A stretch of 64,000 nucleotides of DNA from Streptomyces albireticuli. Its GTDB lineage: Bacteria > Actinomycetota > Actinomycetes > Streptomycetales > Streptomycetaceae. Shown here piece after piece: positions 1 to 11,659 of the stretch. How positions within the stretch are numbered: position 1 is the first letter of the stretch; each line of letters begins with the position of its first letter. Location: positions 186,001 through 250,000 of the forward strand of contig NZ_CP021744.1 in NCBI RefSeq assembly GCF_002192455.1. The letters are read 5' to 3'. The position numbers and the translations under genes were made by a program. The notes below the pieces were generated by a model, which saw only the letters and a program-made list of their open reading frames with translations, was not told where the DNA came from and made no database searches.

Positions 1-3000
1 CCCCGGATCGCGATCTCGTCCCTGGCGGCCAGCGCGGCGGGCAGCGCGGCCAGGTCCTCCACGGCCGGTCGCGGCGGCAGGTCCACCAGGCCGCCGTGCA
101 GCCGGGGCGCTTCCATGCCCGCGACCCGGACCAGCCCGCACACGGCGGCCTGCTCCGGATGCGGCACGGTGTCCGCCGTGCCGGCCCGTACGGCGCCGCT
201 GGTGATCGACCACAGGGGCGTGTCCGCGCCTCTGGACAGCAGCGCCCGCAGCAGCGCCAGGGTGGCGGCCAGGCCGGTCGGCACCCGCGGCGTGTCCGGG
301 CCCTCGGCCATCGCCAGGAGGGACACGATGCCGCCGCCCGGCAGGTCGGGCAGCAGCCGGTCCCAGTGCTCGCCGTCCACGGCGTCGCCGCGCACGGTGC
401 GGGTCCCTTCGCCCAGCACGCCCGCGACGTCCTCGGTGAGCCGGTCCCAGTCCGTGCCCGGCGGGGCCACCACCAGCCACGGCCCCGGCGCGTCGGCGAC
501 CGGGCCGGGGACGGGCAGCGGCGGCCACTCGACACCGTGCAGCAGAGGGTCGGCGGGGGCCCCGTCGTCGTCGGGCAGCCAGAACCGCTGCCGGGTGAAC
601 GCGTAGCCGGGCAGTGGCACCGTCCGCCCGCCCGCGCACCAGGCCGCCCAGTCCACGTCGACCCCCCGGGTGTACGCGGCCGCCAACGCCGTCAGCAGGC
701 CGTGCACCTCGTCGGCGTCCTGCCGTAGCACCGGCAGGAAACCGTCCCCGCCCAGCGCCTCCTGGCCGAGCGCGCTGAGCGTCGCGCCCGGTCCCAGCTC
801 CAGGTAGGTGCTGGTGCCGGACGCGTCCAGCGTGCGCAGGCAGTCGTGGAAGCGCACCGGTTCCCGCGTATGCCGGACCCAGTACTCCGGGTCACGAAGC
901 TCTTCGGTGACCCGTGCGCCGGTCACCGAGGACACGACAGGAATCACCGGTGTCCGGAAGTCCAGTCCGGCCAGCACCTCCCGGAGGGGGTCCAGAACCG
1001 GGTCCATGTGGTGGGAGTGAAACGCGTGCCGCACCGCCAGGCGGTGCGCGTGGGCCACCCGCCGCGAGATCTCCCGCACCGCGTCCTCGTCCCCGGCGAG
1101 CACCACCGAGGCGGGCCCGTTCACCGCGGCCAGCGCCACCCGGTCCTCGCGGCCGCGCAGCAGTTCCGGCACGTCGGCTTCCGGTACCTGGACCGCCACC
1201 ATCGCGCCCTCGCCACCGAGTTCGCGCATCAGCCGCCCGCGCGCGGCCACCAGTGCGCAAGCGTCGGCCAGCGAGAACACGCCCGCGGCGTGCGCCGCGG
1301 CGATTTCGCCGACCGAGTGCCCGGCCACCGCGTCCGGCCGCACCCCCACCGTGGTGAGCAGCCGGAACACCGCCACCTGAACCGCGAACACCGCGGCCTG
1401 CGCATGGTCGGTGCGTTCACCGGGTCCGTCCCGGAGGATCTCGGCGAGCGGCCGGTCCAGCAGCGGGTTCAGCTCGGCGGCGATCTCCTGGAAGGCCGCC
1501 GCGAACGCCGGTACCCGGTCCCGGAGCGACGTGGCCATGTCCGCGTACTGCACGCCCTGGCCGGGGAACAGGAACGCGGTCGCGCCGTCGGCCGCCACTC
1601 CGGTACTGCCGGTCCCGGCCCGCAGCGCGGCGGTCAGCTCGCCGGTGTCCGCGCCGAGCACGACTGTGCGGGCACGCAGCCGGGCCCGCGTGGTGGCCAG
1701 CGAGTACGCCACGTCCAGCGCGGACAGTGAGTCGTTCCCGTCCTCGTCGGCCAGCCGGCGGAGCAGGGCCTCGGCCTGCGCGGGCAGCGCCTCCGGGGCG
1801 GCCGCGGAGAGCACCCACGGGATCAGCGGCGGAGCCGCGGCGGTCACCGGCTCCGGTTCGGGCTCCGGCTCGGGTTCCTCCAGGATCACGTGCGCGTTGG
1901 TGCCGCTGAGGCTGAACGAGGACACCGCCGCCCGGCGCGGACGGTCCACGCGCGGCCAGTCCATCGGCTCGTCCAGCAACCGCACCGCGCCGTCGTCCCA
2001 GTTCACGTGCGGGCTCGGGGCATTCAGGTGCAGGGTCTCGGGCAACCGGCCGTGCCGCATGGCCAGCACCATCTTGAGCACACCCGCCAGGCCCGCCGCG
2101 GCCTGGGTGTGCCCGAGGTTGGACTTCGCGGACCCGACCAGCACGGGCCGCTCCCGGTCCTGCCCGTAGGTCGCCAGCAGCGCGGTGGCCTCGATCGGGT
2201 CGCCGAGCGGGGTTCCGGTGCCGTGCGCCTCCACCGCGTCCACCTCGCCGGGCGCCAGGCCCGCGACGGCCAGCGCGTCCCGGATCACCCGCTGCTGGGC
2301 CGATCCGTTCGGCGCGGTCAGCCCGTTGGACGCGCCGTCGGAGTTGAGTGCCGAGCCGCGCAGCACGGCGAGCACCCGGTGGCCCCGTTCGCGCGCGGTC
2401 GAAAGCCGCTCCATCACCAGCAGGCCGGCGCCCTCGCTCCACGCGGTGCCCCCCGCGGCCGCGTCGAACGGTCGGCACCGGCCGTCCGCGGCGAGCACCC
2501 CCACCTGGGAGAACTCCACGAACAGCGTCGGCGTGGTGAGCACCGTGATGCCACCCGCCAGCGCGACCGTGCACTCACCGGCCCGCAGCGCCTGCGCGGC
2601 CTGGTGCATCGCCACCAGCGCGGAGGAACACGCCGTGTCCACCGTGATCGCCGGGCCGTGGAAACCGAACGTGTAGGCCAGCCGCCCCGACGCGACGCTG
2701 CCCGCGTTGCCGATCGAGACGTCGCCGGTGAGGTCCTCGGGCGTCCGGTGCGCGCGGCGCGCGTAGTCGTTGCCCATCAGCCCGAGGTAGACACCGGTGC
2801 GGGTGCCCCGCAACGCGGTCGGGTCGATCCCGGCGTCCTCCAGCGCGTGCCAGGCCAGTTCCAGCAGGATGCGCTGCTGCGGGTCCATCGAGACCGCCTC
2901 GGCCGGGGCGACGCCGAAGAAGCCGTTGTCGAACTCGGCGATCCCGTCCAGGAAGCCGCCGTGCCGCACGTAGCTGCGCCCGCCACGGCCCGGCTCCGGG

Positions 3001-6000
3001 TGGTAGACCTCCTCCAGGTTCCAGCCGCGATCCGCCGGGAACTCGGTGATCGCGTCCCGCCCGGCGGCCAGCAACTCCCACAGCTCGTCCATGGTGGACA
3101 CTCCGCCGGGAAGACGGCAGCTCGCGCCGACCAGTACCACCGGGTCGTCCATGTCGTGCGTGCCGGGCCCGGCAACCGGTGCCCGGCCGCCGGGTACCGC
3201 GTCGGAGAGCTGCCCGGACAGGTACCCGGCCAGGGCCGTGGGGGTGGGATGGTCGAACACCGCGGTCGCGGGGAGCCGCACCCCGGTCGCGGCGGAGAGC
3301 CGGTTACGCAGCTCCACCCCGGACAGCGAGTCGAAGCCGATGTCGCGGAACGCCCGCGCCGGGTCCACCCGGCGCTCCACGCCGAGCACGGAGCCCACCG
3401 TGGCCAGCACGAGATCGAGCACCGACCGCTCGCCACCGGAGACGAACACGGGCGCCGCGGCCACGGCGGCCGACCGGGCCGCGCTCCGCCGGACGCCGAG
3501 CACCCCGGCCCACACCGGAGCCCGCTCCGGGCCTGCCGCACGCACGCCGGCCAGGTCGAAACGGGCGGGCACGGTGCACGCCAGGTCGGTGCCCAGCGCC
3601 GCGTCGAACAGTGCGAGCCCGTGTTCGCGGGACATCGGCACGAGCCCCGTCCGCCGCAGCCGGGCCCGGTCGGTGTCGCCCAGCCGCCCGGTCATGCCGG
3701 TGTCCTGCGCCCAAAGTCCCCACGCCATCGACGAAGCGGGCAGTCCCCGCGAGCGGCGGTGCTGCGCCAGCCCGTCCAGCCACGCGTTGGCGGCCGCGTA
3801 ATTCGCCTGCCCCGGCGTGCCGAGGACCCCGGATACGGAGGAGAACAGCACGAACGCGGCCAGGTCGAGGTGTTCGGTCAGTTCGTGCAGGTTGCGCGCG
3901 CCCTCGACCTTCGGCCGCAGCACCGCGTCCAGCCGCTCGGCGGTGAGGGAGCGCACCGTGCCGTCGTCCAGCACCCCCGCGGCGTGGATCACCGCGGTCA
4001 GCGGGCGGTGCGCGGGGATCGCCGCCAGCAGCTCGGCGAGGGCGGCCCGGTCGGCGACGTCGCACGCCACGACCGTGATCTCGGCGGTGCCCGTCAGGTC
4101 CCCGAGACCGGACTCGGCCGCCGCGCCGCCCCGCCGCCCCGCCAGCACCAGGTGCCGCACCCCGTGCTCGGTGACCAGGTGCCGGGCCAGCTCCCGGCCG
4201 AGTACGCCGGTCCCGCCGGTGATCAACACCGTGCCTCCGGCGAGGGCGGGCCGGTCTCCCGTCCGCGTCACCCGGGCCAGCCGCGGCGCGAACGCCTGCC
4301 CGCCCCGGACGGCGATCTCCGGCTCACCGGTGCCCAACGCCAGCTCCAGGGCGGAGCCGTCGTCCTCGGGGTCGCCAGGGCGGTCCAGGTCGACCAGCAC
4401 GAACCGGCCGGGATGTTCGGTGCGTGCCGTGCGGACCAAGCCCCAGACCGCCGCGGCGTCGGGGTCCTGGTCGTCCTCCGGGGCGATCGCGACCGCACCA
4501 CGGGTCCGCACGATCAGGGGCCCGCCGGTCGCCTTCTCGTCGTCGGTGCCCAAGAACTCGCGGACCCGCGCCAGTGCTTCCTCGGGCCCGGCCACGTCCA
4601 CGACCGGCCCGTCCACGATCGCCGGGGCGGGCCGCCGCGCGACCGGCACCCAGTCCAGCCGGTGCAGCGCCCGGTCCACGCCCGCCGTCCCCGGCCGCAC
4701 AGGCCCCACGGGCCGGAGCGCGAGCGCGCTGATCGTGGCCACCGCTTCCCCCGCCGCGTCGGCGAGCGCCACGGCGAACGAGTCGTTGCCCCGCGGAGTC
4801 AGCCGCACCCGCAATGCCGTGGCCCCGACCGCGTGGAGTGCGACCCCGCTCCAGGAGAACGGCAACCTCACCGGCGCGTCCCCCGCGTCCAGCAGCAGCG
4901 GGTGCAACGCGGCGTCGAGCAGGGCCGGGTGCAGGCCGAACCGCCCGGGATCGACCGGCAGCTCGACCTCGGCCCAACGCTCCGCACCGAGCCGCCAGGC
5001 CCGCCGCAACCCCTGGAAGGCCGGCCCGTACTCGTAACCTCGCTCGTCGAGCTGTGCGTACGCGCCGTCGAGGTCGATCTCCTCGGCACCGGCCGGCGGC
5101 CACTCCGTCAGGGTCTCGCCGCCGGACCCCGCGGCCCGGAGCGTCCCGGTCGCGCAACGGGTCCACGGCGCGTCCGGCGCGGACCGGGCGTACATCGCCA
5201 GCGCGCCCGGGTCCGTCTCGCCGATCGCGATCTGCAACTCGGTCTCGCCCCGCTCGGGCAGCACCAGCGGGCTCTCCAGCACCAGCTCGTCCAGCACCGG
5301 CAGCCCCGCCCGCTCACCCGCGTGCAGCGCCAGTTCGGCGAACGCGGCCCCGGGCAGCAGCACGGTGCCGCGCACCCCGTGCTCGGCCAGCCAGGGGTGC
5401 CGGGTGAGAGAGAGCCGGCAGGTGGCGACCAGGCCACCGCCGGCGAGCTGGACCACCGAGTCCAGCATCGGATGCCCGGTGACGGGCCCGGAGGCGGCGG
5501 TGGGCAGCATCCAGTACCGCTCCTGACGGAACGGGTAGGTCGGCAGCTCCACACCCCGGGCGTCGTCGAACAGCCCGTTCCAGTGCACGTCCAGCCCGTG
5601 CACGGCTGCCTCGGCCACCGCCAGCAGGAAGCGGTCGGCACCACCGTCGTCCCGTTTCAGGGTCTCCAGCACCACGCCGCCCTCGTCGTGGTCCTCCTCG
5701 TAGTCACCGAGGATCTGCCGCACGCCGCCGGCGAGCACCGGATGCGGGCTCGACTCCAGGAACGTGGTGTGCCCGACGGCGACCAGCCCGCGCACCGTCG
5801 CCTCGAACTCGACCGTGGCGCGCAGGTTGCGGTACCAGTAGTCCGCGTCCAGGCCGGTGGTGTCCACCGGACCGCCGGTCACGGTCGAGTGGAAGGGAAC
5901 CTCGGCCGCCTTCGGAGTCACCGGCGCCAGCAGGTCGCGCAGCTCCGCACGCAGCAGTTCGACCTGCGCCGAATGCGAGGCGTAGTCCACCGGCAACAGG

Positions 6001-8132
6001 CTCGCCCGTATGTCCTCGGCGACCAGTGCGGCGGCGAACTGTTCGACCGCCTCGACGGTGCCCGAGACCACCGTCGAGCGCGGCCCGTTGACCGCGGCCA
6101 CCGAGAGCTCCTCGCCCCAGCGGGCCATCGACTCCTCGACCGCCGCTCTCGGCAGCCCCACCGACAGCATCCGGCCCGTACCGGAGAGCGCCCGCAATGC
6201 CCGGCTGCGCAGCGTGACGATCCGCGCCCCGTCGTCCAGGGACAGCGCGCCGGCCACGGTCGCGGCCGCGATCTCGCCCTGGGAGTGGCCCACCACCGCG
6301 GCCGGTCGCACTCCGTGCGCCCGCCAGAGTCCGGCCAGCGACACCATGACCGCCCACAGCGCGGGCTGCACCACGTCCACCCGGAGCAGCGCGTCCGCGT
6401 CGGTGAGCACGTCGCCCAGGTTCCATTCCACGTACGGCGCCATCGCGTCCTGACAGGCCGCCATGTGCCCGGCGAAGACCGGGCTGGACTCCAGCAGTTC
6501 CGTGGCCATCCCGGTCCACTGCGTGCCCTGGCCGGGGAACAACAGCACCGGACCGGTGTCCCGGCAGGGTGACCCGACGACCGTGCCCGGTGCCGAGCCG
6601 CCCTCGGCGAGCGCGTCCAGTCCGTGCACCAACGATTCCCGGTCCCGGCCGACGACGGCGGCCCGGTGCTCGAACCGGCCCCGGCCGGTCGCCAGCGTGA
6701 ATCCCGCGTCCAGCAGGCCGACCCGGTCCGGGCGGAGCCGCTCGGCCAGCCGGCCGGCCTGCTCCCGCAGTGCCTCCGCCGACCGTGCGGACAGCAGCAG
6801 CGGCACCGCGGACGCCGGTCGCGGTGGCGCGGCGGGCGCGGGTTCCGGCGCCTGTTCCAGGATCACATGGGCGTTGGTGCCGCTGATGCCGAACGAGGAC
6901 ACCCCGGCCCGGCGCGGGAGTCCGGTCTCCGGCCACGGCGTGTCCTCCGCGAGCGGGGTGACCCTGCCGGACTCCCAGTCCACGTGCGGGCTGGGCTCGG
7001 TCAGGTGCAGGATGCGCGGCAGCACGCCGTCGCGCATGGCGTGCACCATCTTGAGGATGCCCGCCGCCCCGGCAGCGGCCTGCGTGTGCCCGATGTTCGA
7101 CTTGACCGACCCCACCAGCAGCGAGCGCGCCCGCTGCGAGCCGTGCACCGCCAGCAGCGCCCGTGCCTCGATCGGGTCGCCGAGCATGGTGCCCGTGCCG
7201 TGCGCCTCCACCGCGTCGACGTCCGCCTCGGACAGTCCGGCGTCGGCCAGCGCCGCCCGCAGCACCCGTTCCTGAGCCGGCCCGCTGGGCGCGGAGAGCC
7301 CGTTGGAGGCCCCGTCCGAGTTGACCGCGGTGCCGCGCACCAGCGCGTGCACGGTGTGCCCGTGGCGCAGGGCGTCGGAGAGCCGTTCCAGCACCAGCAT
7401 TCCGACGCCCTCGGACCAGGCCGTACCGTCCGCCGTCGCGGAGAACGGCTTGCACCGGCCGTCCGGGGCGAGGCCGCGCAGCCGCGAGAACTCCACGAAC
7501 ATCTCCGGGGTCGCCATCACCGTCACCCCGCCGGACAGGGCCAGGTCGCACTCGCCGAGACGCAGCGACTGCACCGCGAGATGAGTGGTCACCAACGAAG
7601 AGGAGCAGCCGGTGTCCACCGTGACCGCGGGCCCGGTGAGGCCGAGCACGTAGGCCACTCGGCCGGACACCACGCTGGAGGTGTTCCCGGTGATCAGGTA
7701 CCCCTCCAGCCCGTCCGGGACGGTGTGCACCCGGGGCGCGTAGTCGTGCATCATCGAGCCGGCGAACACGGCCGTGCGGCTGCCCCGCAGCGAGGTGGGA
7801 TCGATGGCCGCGTGCTCCAGGGCCTCCCACGCCGTCGTGAGCAGGAGGCGCTGCTGCGGATCGGTGGTCAACGCCTCGCGGGCGGAGAGCCCGAAGAACT
7901 CGGCGTCGAAATGGCCGGCGTCGTAGAGGAAGCCGCCGTGCCGGACGTAGGAGGTACCGGGCCGGTCCGGGTCGGGATCGTAGAGGGCCGCCAGGTCCCA
8001 GCCCCGGTCGTCCGGTAACTCGCCGATCGCGTCGATCCCGTCCCTGGCCACCTGCCAGAGCCCTGCCGGGGCGGTTATTCCGCCCGGGTATCGGCACGCC
8101 ATTCCCACAATCGCGATCGGTTCGCCCGGCAT
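1..8132 (-). CDS. Modular type I polyketide synthase, first two modules (3' end outside window)
   Basis: The frame is open from ATG 8132 to the left edge, about 2,710 residues; every motif checked lies in the same frame. Domains in order: KS1 (about 4-430, Cys176 in DTGCSSS, later EAHGTGT), AT1 (about 530-830, Ser617 in GHSQG, YASH at 717-720), DH (about 890-1170, His918 in [11 protein letters not shown], Asp near 1073 in DAALHP), KR (about 1180-1500, GGTGVLG, LDD, Tyr1445), ACP (Ser1602 in GFDSL), KS2 (Cys1835 in DTACSSA), AT2 (Ser2273 in GHSVG, HAFH at 2369-2372), then the structural half of a KR. By known signatures AT1 takes methylmalonyl-CoA and AT2 malonyl-CoA; the B-type KR plus DH should leave a double bond in module 1. 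Module 2 has no DH. The start is set by GGAGGG 6 nt upstream; in-frame ATGs 8174 and 8207 have no ribosome site. KS1 begins almost at residue 3, so there is no long N-terminal docking helix. KS1 keeps its Cys, so this is an extender-type subunit fed by a separate loading protein (inference). Confidence 0.96.
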   Translation of the reverse strand, partial: MPGEPIAIVGMACRYPGGITAPAGLWQVARDGIDAIGELPDDRGWDLAALYDPDPDRPGTSYVRHGGFLYDAGHFDAEFFGLSAREALTTDPQQRLLLTTAWEALEHAAIDPTSLRGSRTAVFAGSMMHDYAPRVHTVPDGLEGYLITGNTSSVVSGRVAYVLGLTGPAVTVDTGCSSSLVTTHLAVQSLRLGECDLALSGGVTVMATPEMFVEFSRLRGLAPDGRCKPFSATADGTAWSEGVGMLVLERLSDALRHGHTVHALVRGTAVNSDGASNGLSAPSGPAQERVLRAALADAGLSEADVDAVEAHGTGTMLGDPIEARALLAVHGSQRARSLLVGSVKSNIGHTQAAAGAAGILKMVHAMRDGVLPRILHLTEPSPHVDWESGRVTPLAEDTPWPETGLPRRAGVSSFGISGTNAHVILEQAPEPAPAAPPRPASAVPLLLSARSAEALREQAGRLAERLRPDRVGLLDAGFTLATGRGRFEHRAAVVGRDRESLVHGLDALAEGGSAPGTVVGSPCRDTGPVLLFPGQGTQWTGMATELLESSPVFAGHMAACQDAMAPYVEWNLGDVLTDADALLRVDVVQPALWAVMVSLAGLWRAHGVRPAAVVGHSQGEIAAATVAGALSLDDGARIVTLRSRALRALSGTGRMLSVGLPRAAVEESMARWGEELSVAAVNGPRSTVVSGTVEAVEQFAAALVAEDIRASLLPVDYASHSAQVELLRAELRDLLAPVTPKAAEVPFHSTVTGGPVDTTGLDADYWYRNLRATVEFEATVRGLVAVGHTTFLESSPHPVLAGGVRQILGDYEEDHDEGGVVLETLKRDDGGADRFLLAVAEAAVHGLDVHWNGLFDDARGVELPTYPFRQERYWMLPTAASGPVTGHPMLDSVVQLAGGGLVATCRLSLTRHPWLAEHGVRGTVLLPGAAFAELALHAGERAGLPVLDELVLESPLVLPERGETELQIAIGETDPGALAMYARSAPDAPWTRCATGTLRAAGSGGETLTEWPPAGAEEIDLDGAYAQLDERGYEYGPAFQGLRRAWRLGAERWAEVELPVDPGRFGLHPALLDAALHPLLLDAGDAPVRLPFSWSGVALHAVGATALRVRLTPRGNDSFAVALADAAGEAVATISALALRPVGPVRPGTAGVDRALHRLDWVPVARRPAPAIVDGPVVDVAGPEEALARVREFLGTDDEKATGGPLIVRTRGAVAIAPEDDQDPDAAAVWGLVRTARTEHPGRFVLVDLDRPGDPEDDGSALELALGTGEPEIAVRGGQAFAPRLARVTRTGDRPALAGGTVLITGGTGVLGRELARHLVTEHGVRHLVLAGRRGGAAAESGLGDLTGTAEITVVACDVADRAALAELLAAIPAHRPLTAVIHAAGVLDDGTVRSLTAERLDAVLRPKVEGARNLHELTEHLDLAAFVLFSSVSGVLGTPGQANYAAANAWLDGLAQHRRSRGLPASSMAWGLWAQDTGMTGRLGDTDRARLRRTGLVPMSREHGLALFDAALGTDLACTVPARFDLAGVRAAGPERAPVWAGVLGVRRSAARSAAVAAAPVFVSGGERSVLDLVLATVGSVLGVERRVDPARAFRDIGFDSLSGVELRNRLSAATGVRLPATAVFDHPTPTALAGYLSGQLSDAVPGGRAPVAGPGTHDMDDPVVLVGASCRLPGGVSTMDELWELLAAGRDAITEFPADRGWNLEEVYHPEPGRGGRSYVRHGGFLDGIAEFDNGFFGVAPAEAVSMDPQQRILLELAWHALEDAGIDPTALRGTRTGVYLGLMGNDYARRAHRTPEDLTGDVSIGNAGSVASGRLAYTFGFHGPAITVDTACSSALVAMHQAAQALRAGECTVALAGGITVLTTPTLFVEFSQVGVLAADGRCRPFDAAAGGTAWSEGAGLLVMERLSTARERGHRVLAVLRGSALNSDGASNGLTAPNGSAQQRVIRDALAVAGLAPGEVDAVEAHGTGTPLGDPIEATALLATYGQDRERPVLVGSAKSNLGHTQAAAGLAGVLKMVLAMRHGRLPETLHLNAPSPHVNWDDGAVRLLDEPMDWPRVDRPRRAAVSSFSLSGTNAHVILEEPEPEPEPEPVTAAAPPLIPWVLSAAAPEALPAQAEALLRRLADEDGNDSLSALDVAYSLATTRARLRARTVVLGADTGELTAALRAGTGSTGVAADGATAFLFPGQGVQYADMATSLRDRVPAFAAAFQEIAAELNPLLDRPLAEILRDGPGERTDHAQAAVFAVQVAVFRLLTTVGVRPDAVAGHSVGEIAAAHAAGVFSLADACALVAARGRLMRELGGEGAMVAVQVPEADVPELLRGREDRVALAAVNGPASVVLAGDEDAVREISRRVAHAHRLAVRHAFHSHHMDPVLDPLREVLAGLDFRTPVIPVVSSVTGARVTEELRDPEYWVRHTREPVRFHDCLRTLDASGTSTYLELGPGATLSALGQEALGGDGFLPVLRQDADEVHGLLTALAAAYTRGVDVDWAAWCAGGRTVPLPGYAFTRQRFWLPDDDGAPADPLLHGVEWPPLPVPGPVADAPGPWLVVAPPGTDWDRLTEDVAGVLGEGTRTVRGDAVDGEHWDRLLPDLPGGGIVSLLAMAEGPDTPRVPTGLAATLALLRALLSRGADTPLWSITSGAVRAGTADTVPHPEQAAVCGLVRVAGMEAPRLHGGLVDLPPRPAVEDLAALPAALAARDEIAIR

Positions 8133-8478
8133 CCGGTGCCCTCCCAGAGAAGTTTGGACTTTGTCGGCTACCATGGGCACAAGATCATTAACCGAACTCG
8201 CGACCATCTAACCAAACGCCGATAAATCGAGGTGCGTCAATATGGTCAGCACCCAGGCCCATTCCACACAACACTTCCAGGCGACCAAAATCTGGGACTT
8301 TCACTAGACCCTTCGGCCTGTTGCCAAGAATTTCCACCACTACCGCGGCACGTAGCAGGTCCCGCTGAATGCTGCTACCCGTCGGATGCGAGACAGACAT
8401 TCCGCCGCACAACAAAATGAACTGTCTCTCCCTCAACTCGGTAAACGCATGACTGACGGCCGGCGGTTTTTGTCTCCG
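8133..8478. other. Gene-free, less G+C-rich spacer upstream of the PKS
   Basis: This 346-bp stretch between the PKS start and the P450 relic is visibly less G+C-rich than its surroundings, especially about 8190-8440. It should hold the PKS promoter, reading leftward. I could not identify a convincing -35/-10 pair. The only sizeable frame (8188-8436, minus) lacks Streptomyces-like third-position bias. Confidence 0.5.
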
Positions 8479-9283
8479 TCACCAAGCGACCGGGAGCGCC
8501 GATACCGAGAACGCGGAGCCGTTGACGAAGCGCAGTTCGTCGCGTGGCGTGGCCAGGCGGAGAGTGGGGACGCGCCGGAACAGAGTGCCGAGGACGATGC
8601 GCAGCTCCAGCCGTGCCAGATTCCTGCCGAGGCACTGGTGCGGTCCCGAGCCGAAAGCCAGGTGCCCGCGCTTGTCCCTGGTGACATCGAACGTGTCCGG
8701 GTCGGCGAAGGCTTCGGGGTCGCGGTCGGCGGCGGCGGACAGGGCGGCCACGCCCTCACCCGCCCGTATCAGAGTGCCGCCGATCTCGACGTCCGCCGTG
8801 GCGCGGCGAATCAGGGACAGCTGGGCGATGGAGAAGAACCTCAGCAGTTCCTCCACCGCCGCCGGGGTCAGGCCCGGCGGCGGCCAGCACATCGTCGAGC
8901 GGACCGTCGACGACGCGCTGGACCTTGGGGCACATTTCTCGTATGCGGCGGATGGTGAACTCACCGGCGACCGCACGACGGGCGGGGCCGTGCTCGGGTG
9001 GGTCCATCTCGATCAGCGAGGGCCTGAAGCCGGGGAACACGGTCTCGCCGACGCGCGTCCACGGGAAATCCGGGTGCGAGCGGTCGGAGCCGAACCGGGC
9101 GTCGCCGAGCACAGCGCGGACGTCTTCATGGCGCGCGGCGACGAACACGGTGCGTCCGCTCGGGCCTGTCAGCCTGGGCAGGCCGGGGTGCTCGCGCAGG
9201 CCGGCATACTCCGGTGGCGGGGAGAACGGGCAGGTCCGGGACATCGGCCAAGTCTCGGCTCGCAGCGGGCTCTTGTCGCGCAT
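8479..9283 (-). pseudogene. Cytochrome P450 relic with internal deletion
   Basis: From ATG 9283 (GAGGTG upstream) the frame reads as a bacterial P450 N-terminus, including DPPEHGPARR and ending near VDGPLDDVLAA (about 134 residues). At about 8872-8885 the homology jumps into another frame, LTPAAVEELLR, the K-helix with its ExxR, and continues through the haem loop FGSGPHQCLGRNLARLE with its Cys to the usual C-terminus ALPVAW and stop at 8479. About 130 residues between the B/C region and the K-helix are absent, including the I-helix (A/G)GxxT oxygen-activating segment. The two halves are also out of frame, so no working enzyme can be made. The family resembles the CYP105/CYP107-type tailoring oxidases that often accompany PKS genes; a former role in tailoring the neighbouring polyketide is inference. 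Confidence 0.85.
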
Positions 9284-9668
9284 GGTCACCACCTCGACTC
9301 TTTCGGAAGTCAAGGACAACCGTATTACTGGTGGTACCCGCATTTCCCTAGATCCCGTTGCGGTCGGAATTCAGCCGTCCGTCCGTCTCACCTGGGGGAA
9401 GCCGCGCCTGTGCCGACGCCGGGCCTGATGCGTGCCCGGATCTTGGACAGGGGATCGGGTGAACGGCCATGGGCGCGACCGTCCATGATCACGTGATTCC
9501 CCTCGCCCGATCGTGAAGGTCGCGCCCGCACGTCATCCTGCCCGGCCCTGCCCGACTCGCGCCGACCCGCCGAGCAAAAGGGCCTCCGCACGGGACAGAT
9601 GACGCACGGAGTCCGGCGGTCGCGCACCGCCGCGGCCCGACTCAACCGGTCCTTGCCCGCCGCTCGCC
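9284..9668. other. Spacer without a recognisable gene
   Basis: The stretch lies between the 3' end of the TetR gene and the start of the P450 relic. Overlapping arginine/proline-rich frames on both strands look like shadows. The former P450 promoter would lie at its left end. Nothing else is visible. Confidence 0.4.
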
Positions 9669-10415
9669 CTACTCGGCCGCGTTGCCGGCACTGCCGGCGC
9701 GGTAGCCCCGAAGCAGTGCGCTCAGGATGCCGGTCAGCCGGGGGGCGACGTCGACGACGGCGTGGGCGAGATCCGGGTCCGACTCGTAAAGGCGGCGCAG
9801 TGCGGTTCCCGGGGCGGCCATCTGCCACAGGGCTCCTGCCATCGCCGCGGCCGTGGCGACGACGTCGCCGGCCTGCGCCGGGCTCAGCCCGATCACCCGG
9901 CGCAGCGCCTCGCCCACGGCCTCGACCTCGGCGATGGCGATCAGCTTGAAGGACCGGACGCTTTCCAGCGAGACGTTGTGCTCCAGAGTCATCGGCGTGT
10001 GAGCGAGCAGGTCGCAGAACAGGGGGCGTGCGACCAGCGACTCGGCCAGCAGACCGGCGGCCGCGCGCAGGCGGGACTCCTGGTCCGCGCTGTTCGCGGC
10101 ACGCGCGGAGTCCTCGCCGCCGTCGCCGCCCTCGCCGCCCGCGCCGGGCAAGGTGGCGGCGAGCTGCTCACGTACCTCCTGCGACCACTCCACCCACCCG
10201 GCGGCGGCCAGGCGGAGGAAGATCTCTTCCCGGGTCTCGAAGTAGCGGAGCATCGCCGACTTGTGCATGCCGACCCCTGCCGCGATGTCGGTCAAGGTCA
10301 CCGCTCGGATGCCGTTCACCGTGGCCAGGCGGGCCGCCGCGTCGAGGATCGCGGCTTCGCGGGCGCGCTTGGCCTCGGGGCTCCGGGCTCTTGTGGGCTG
10401 ACTGCGGCTGACCAT
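9669..10415 (-). CDS. TetR-family transcriptional regulator
   Basis: The 248-residue protein has an N-terminal TetR DNA-binding domain at about 18-65 (ILDAAARL, then LTDIAAGVGMHKSAMLRYF as the helix-turn-helix). A longer alpha-helical ligand domain follows, with an acidic, glycine-rich linker near 105-120 that could be disordered. It is divergent from the SDR gene starting at 10474. The 58-bp gap carries repeated GTTGCG/CGCAAC half-sites, so the usual arrangement applies: the repressor controls itself and the adjacent oxidoreductase. The inducer is unknown. The start ATG 10415 has no strong ribosome site, as is common for leaderless regulators. Confidence 0.93.
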   Translation of the reverse strand: MVSRSQPTRARSPEAKRAREAAILDAAARLATVNGIRAVTLTDIAAGVGMHKSAMLRYFETREEIFLRLAAAGWVEWSQEVREQLAATLPGAGGEGGDGGEDSARAANSADQESRLRAAAGLLAESLVARPLFCDLLAHTPMTLEHNVSLESVRSFKLIAIAEVEAVGEALRRVIGLSPAQAGDVVATAAAMAGALWQMAAPGTALRRLYESDPDLAHAVVDVAPRLTGILSALLRGYRAGSAGNAAE

Positions 10416-10425
10416 GCGGACATTC

Positions 10426-10456
10426 TAACGCAACGAGGTTGCGCTATTAACGCAAC
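10426..10456. promoter_or_regulatory. Operator of the TetR/SDR divergent promoter
   Basis: CGCAAC (10429-10434), GTTGCG (10438-10443) and CGCAAC (10451-10456) give a 6-bp inverted repeat with a 3-bp spacer overlapping a second one with a 7-bp spacer. The site sits between the two divergent starts, where TetR proteins typically bind. A weak -10-like TGCTAT at 10464-10469 lies 5 nt before ATG 10474, suggesting a leaderless SDR transcript (inference). Confidence 0.75.
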
Positions 10457-10473
10457 CATGTTTTGCTATCCGC

Positions 10474-11343
10474 ATGGCAACCCAGACCCAGACGTGGTTC
10501 ATCACCGGTTCCTCCCGCGGCTTAGGCCGCTCCCTCGCGGTCGCCGCCCTGGAAGCGGGCGACCAGGTCGCCGCCACTGCCCGTAAGCCGGAACAACTCG
10601 CCGATCTGGTCGAGCGGTTCGGCGACAAGGTCCTCCCGGTCGCGCTCGACGTGACCGACGCCGCCGCGGCCACGGCCGCGCTCCACGCCGCCCGTGACCG
10701 CTTCGGCCGCATCGACGTGGTCGTCAACAACGCCGGCTACGCGAACGTCGCCCCGGTCGAGACGGCTCCGGAGGACGACTTCCGCCGCCAGTTCGAGACG
10801 AACTTCTGGGGCGTGTACAACGTCTCCAAGGCAGCACTCCCACTGCTGAAGGCCCAGGGCGGCGGCATCGTCGTCCAGTTCTCCTCCATCGGCGGCCGGG
10901 TGGGCGGCAGCGCCGGCCTGGGGTCCTACCAGGCGGCCAAGTTCGCCGTCGACGGCCTCACCCGCGTACTCGCCGCCGAGACCGCGCCGTTCGGCATCCG
11001 ATACCTGGTCGTCGAACCCAGCGGCTTCGCCACCGACTGGGCCGGAGCCTCCATGGACGTCCAGGACGTCCCCCCGGAGTACCAGGCGACCGTCGGCGCC
11101 TTCCACGACCGGGCTCGCGGCAGCCGCACCGCCGGCGACCCGGACCGCGCCGCCGACATCCTGGTACGCGTGGTCAAGCGCGACCACCTCCCCACCCACC
11201 TGCCCCTGGGCGCGAACGCGGCCCGGATGGCCCTCGACCACTCACGGCACCAGATCGCCGAGGCCGAAGGCTGGCAGGCCGTCTCCGTCTCCGCCGACTT
11301 CGGCGCGCGGCACCCCGTCGAGTTCCCGGCGGACACCGAGTAG
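10474..11343 (+). CDS. Short-chain dehydrogenase/reductase
   Basis: The 289-residue classical SDR has an N-terminal Rossmann motif TGSSRGLG (about 11-18), the NNAG motif near 89-92, a catalytic Ser in QFSSIGG and the YQAAK Tyr/Lys pair near 151-155. The predicted reaction is NAD(P)-dependent reduction or oxidation of a small carbonyl or alcohol; the substrate cannot be read from sequence. It is divergent from a TetR gene across a shared operator, so expression is probably induced by a ligand of that repressor. No Shine-Dalgarno is visible before ATG 10474, consistent with a leaderless message. Confidence 0.93.
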   Translation: MATQTQTWFITGSSRGLGRSLAVAALEAGDQVAATARKPEQLADLVERFGDKVLPVALDVTDAAAATAALHAARDRFGRIDVVVNNAGYANVAPVETAPEDDFRRQFETNFWGVYNVSKAALPLLKAQGGGIVVQFSSIGGRVGGSAGLGSYQAAKFAVDGLTRVLAAETAPFGIRYLVVEPSGFATDWAGASMDVQDVPPEYQATVGAFHDRARGSRTAGDPDRAADILVRVVKRDHLPTHLPLGANAARMALDHSRHQIAEAEGWQAVSVSADFGARHPVEFPADTE

Positions 11344-11659
11344 ACCGGCCGGATTCGCACACTTCGACCGGAACACCAGCGTCTTGGCCGTACGACATCG
11401 CACTACGACCTGCGCCGTCCCGCCGCGCACCTTCCCGATCCTGGGCCGCGCGCCGCCACCGACGGCGCCACCGCGAAGAACGATCCGCACGGGCCCTTCG
11501 AAATCGGCCGCCGCGAAACGCGGCGTGAGGCTCCCGCGCTTCCTCGACCCGGAACCGCTCACTGCGACCTGCCGACAGCGGGCGCAGAAGTGCCCCTCCC
11601 CCTCATCCCCACCGTTCCCCACAAAAGCGCCTCACCACTTGGACTTCACGGAGGTACTC
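11344..11659. other. Spacer upstream of the I36-like gene
   Basis: No gene is supported here. An open frame runs into the secreted-protein gene from 11384, but its residues before 11660 are arginine/proline-rich shadow sequence. The stretch presumably holds the promoter of the gene at 11660. Confidence 0.4.

Noticed and set aside
1890..6572. 1,560-residue plus-strand frame across the PKS
   Set aside because: It is the antisense shadow of the PKS; the product is Arg/Pro/His-rich with no domain.
8188..8436. 82-residue minus-strand frame upstream of the PKS
   Set aside because: Third codon positions are only about half G/C, unlike every accepted gene here, and there is no domain. It overlaps the region expected to hold the PKS promoter.
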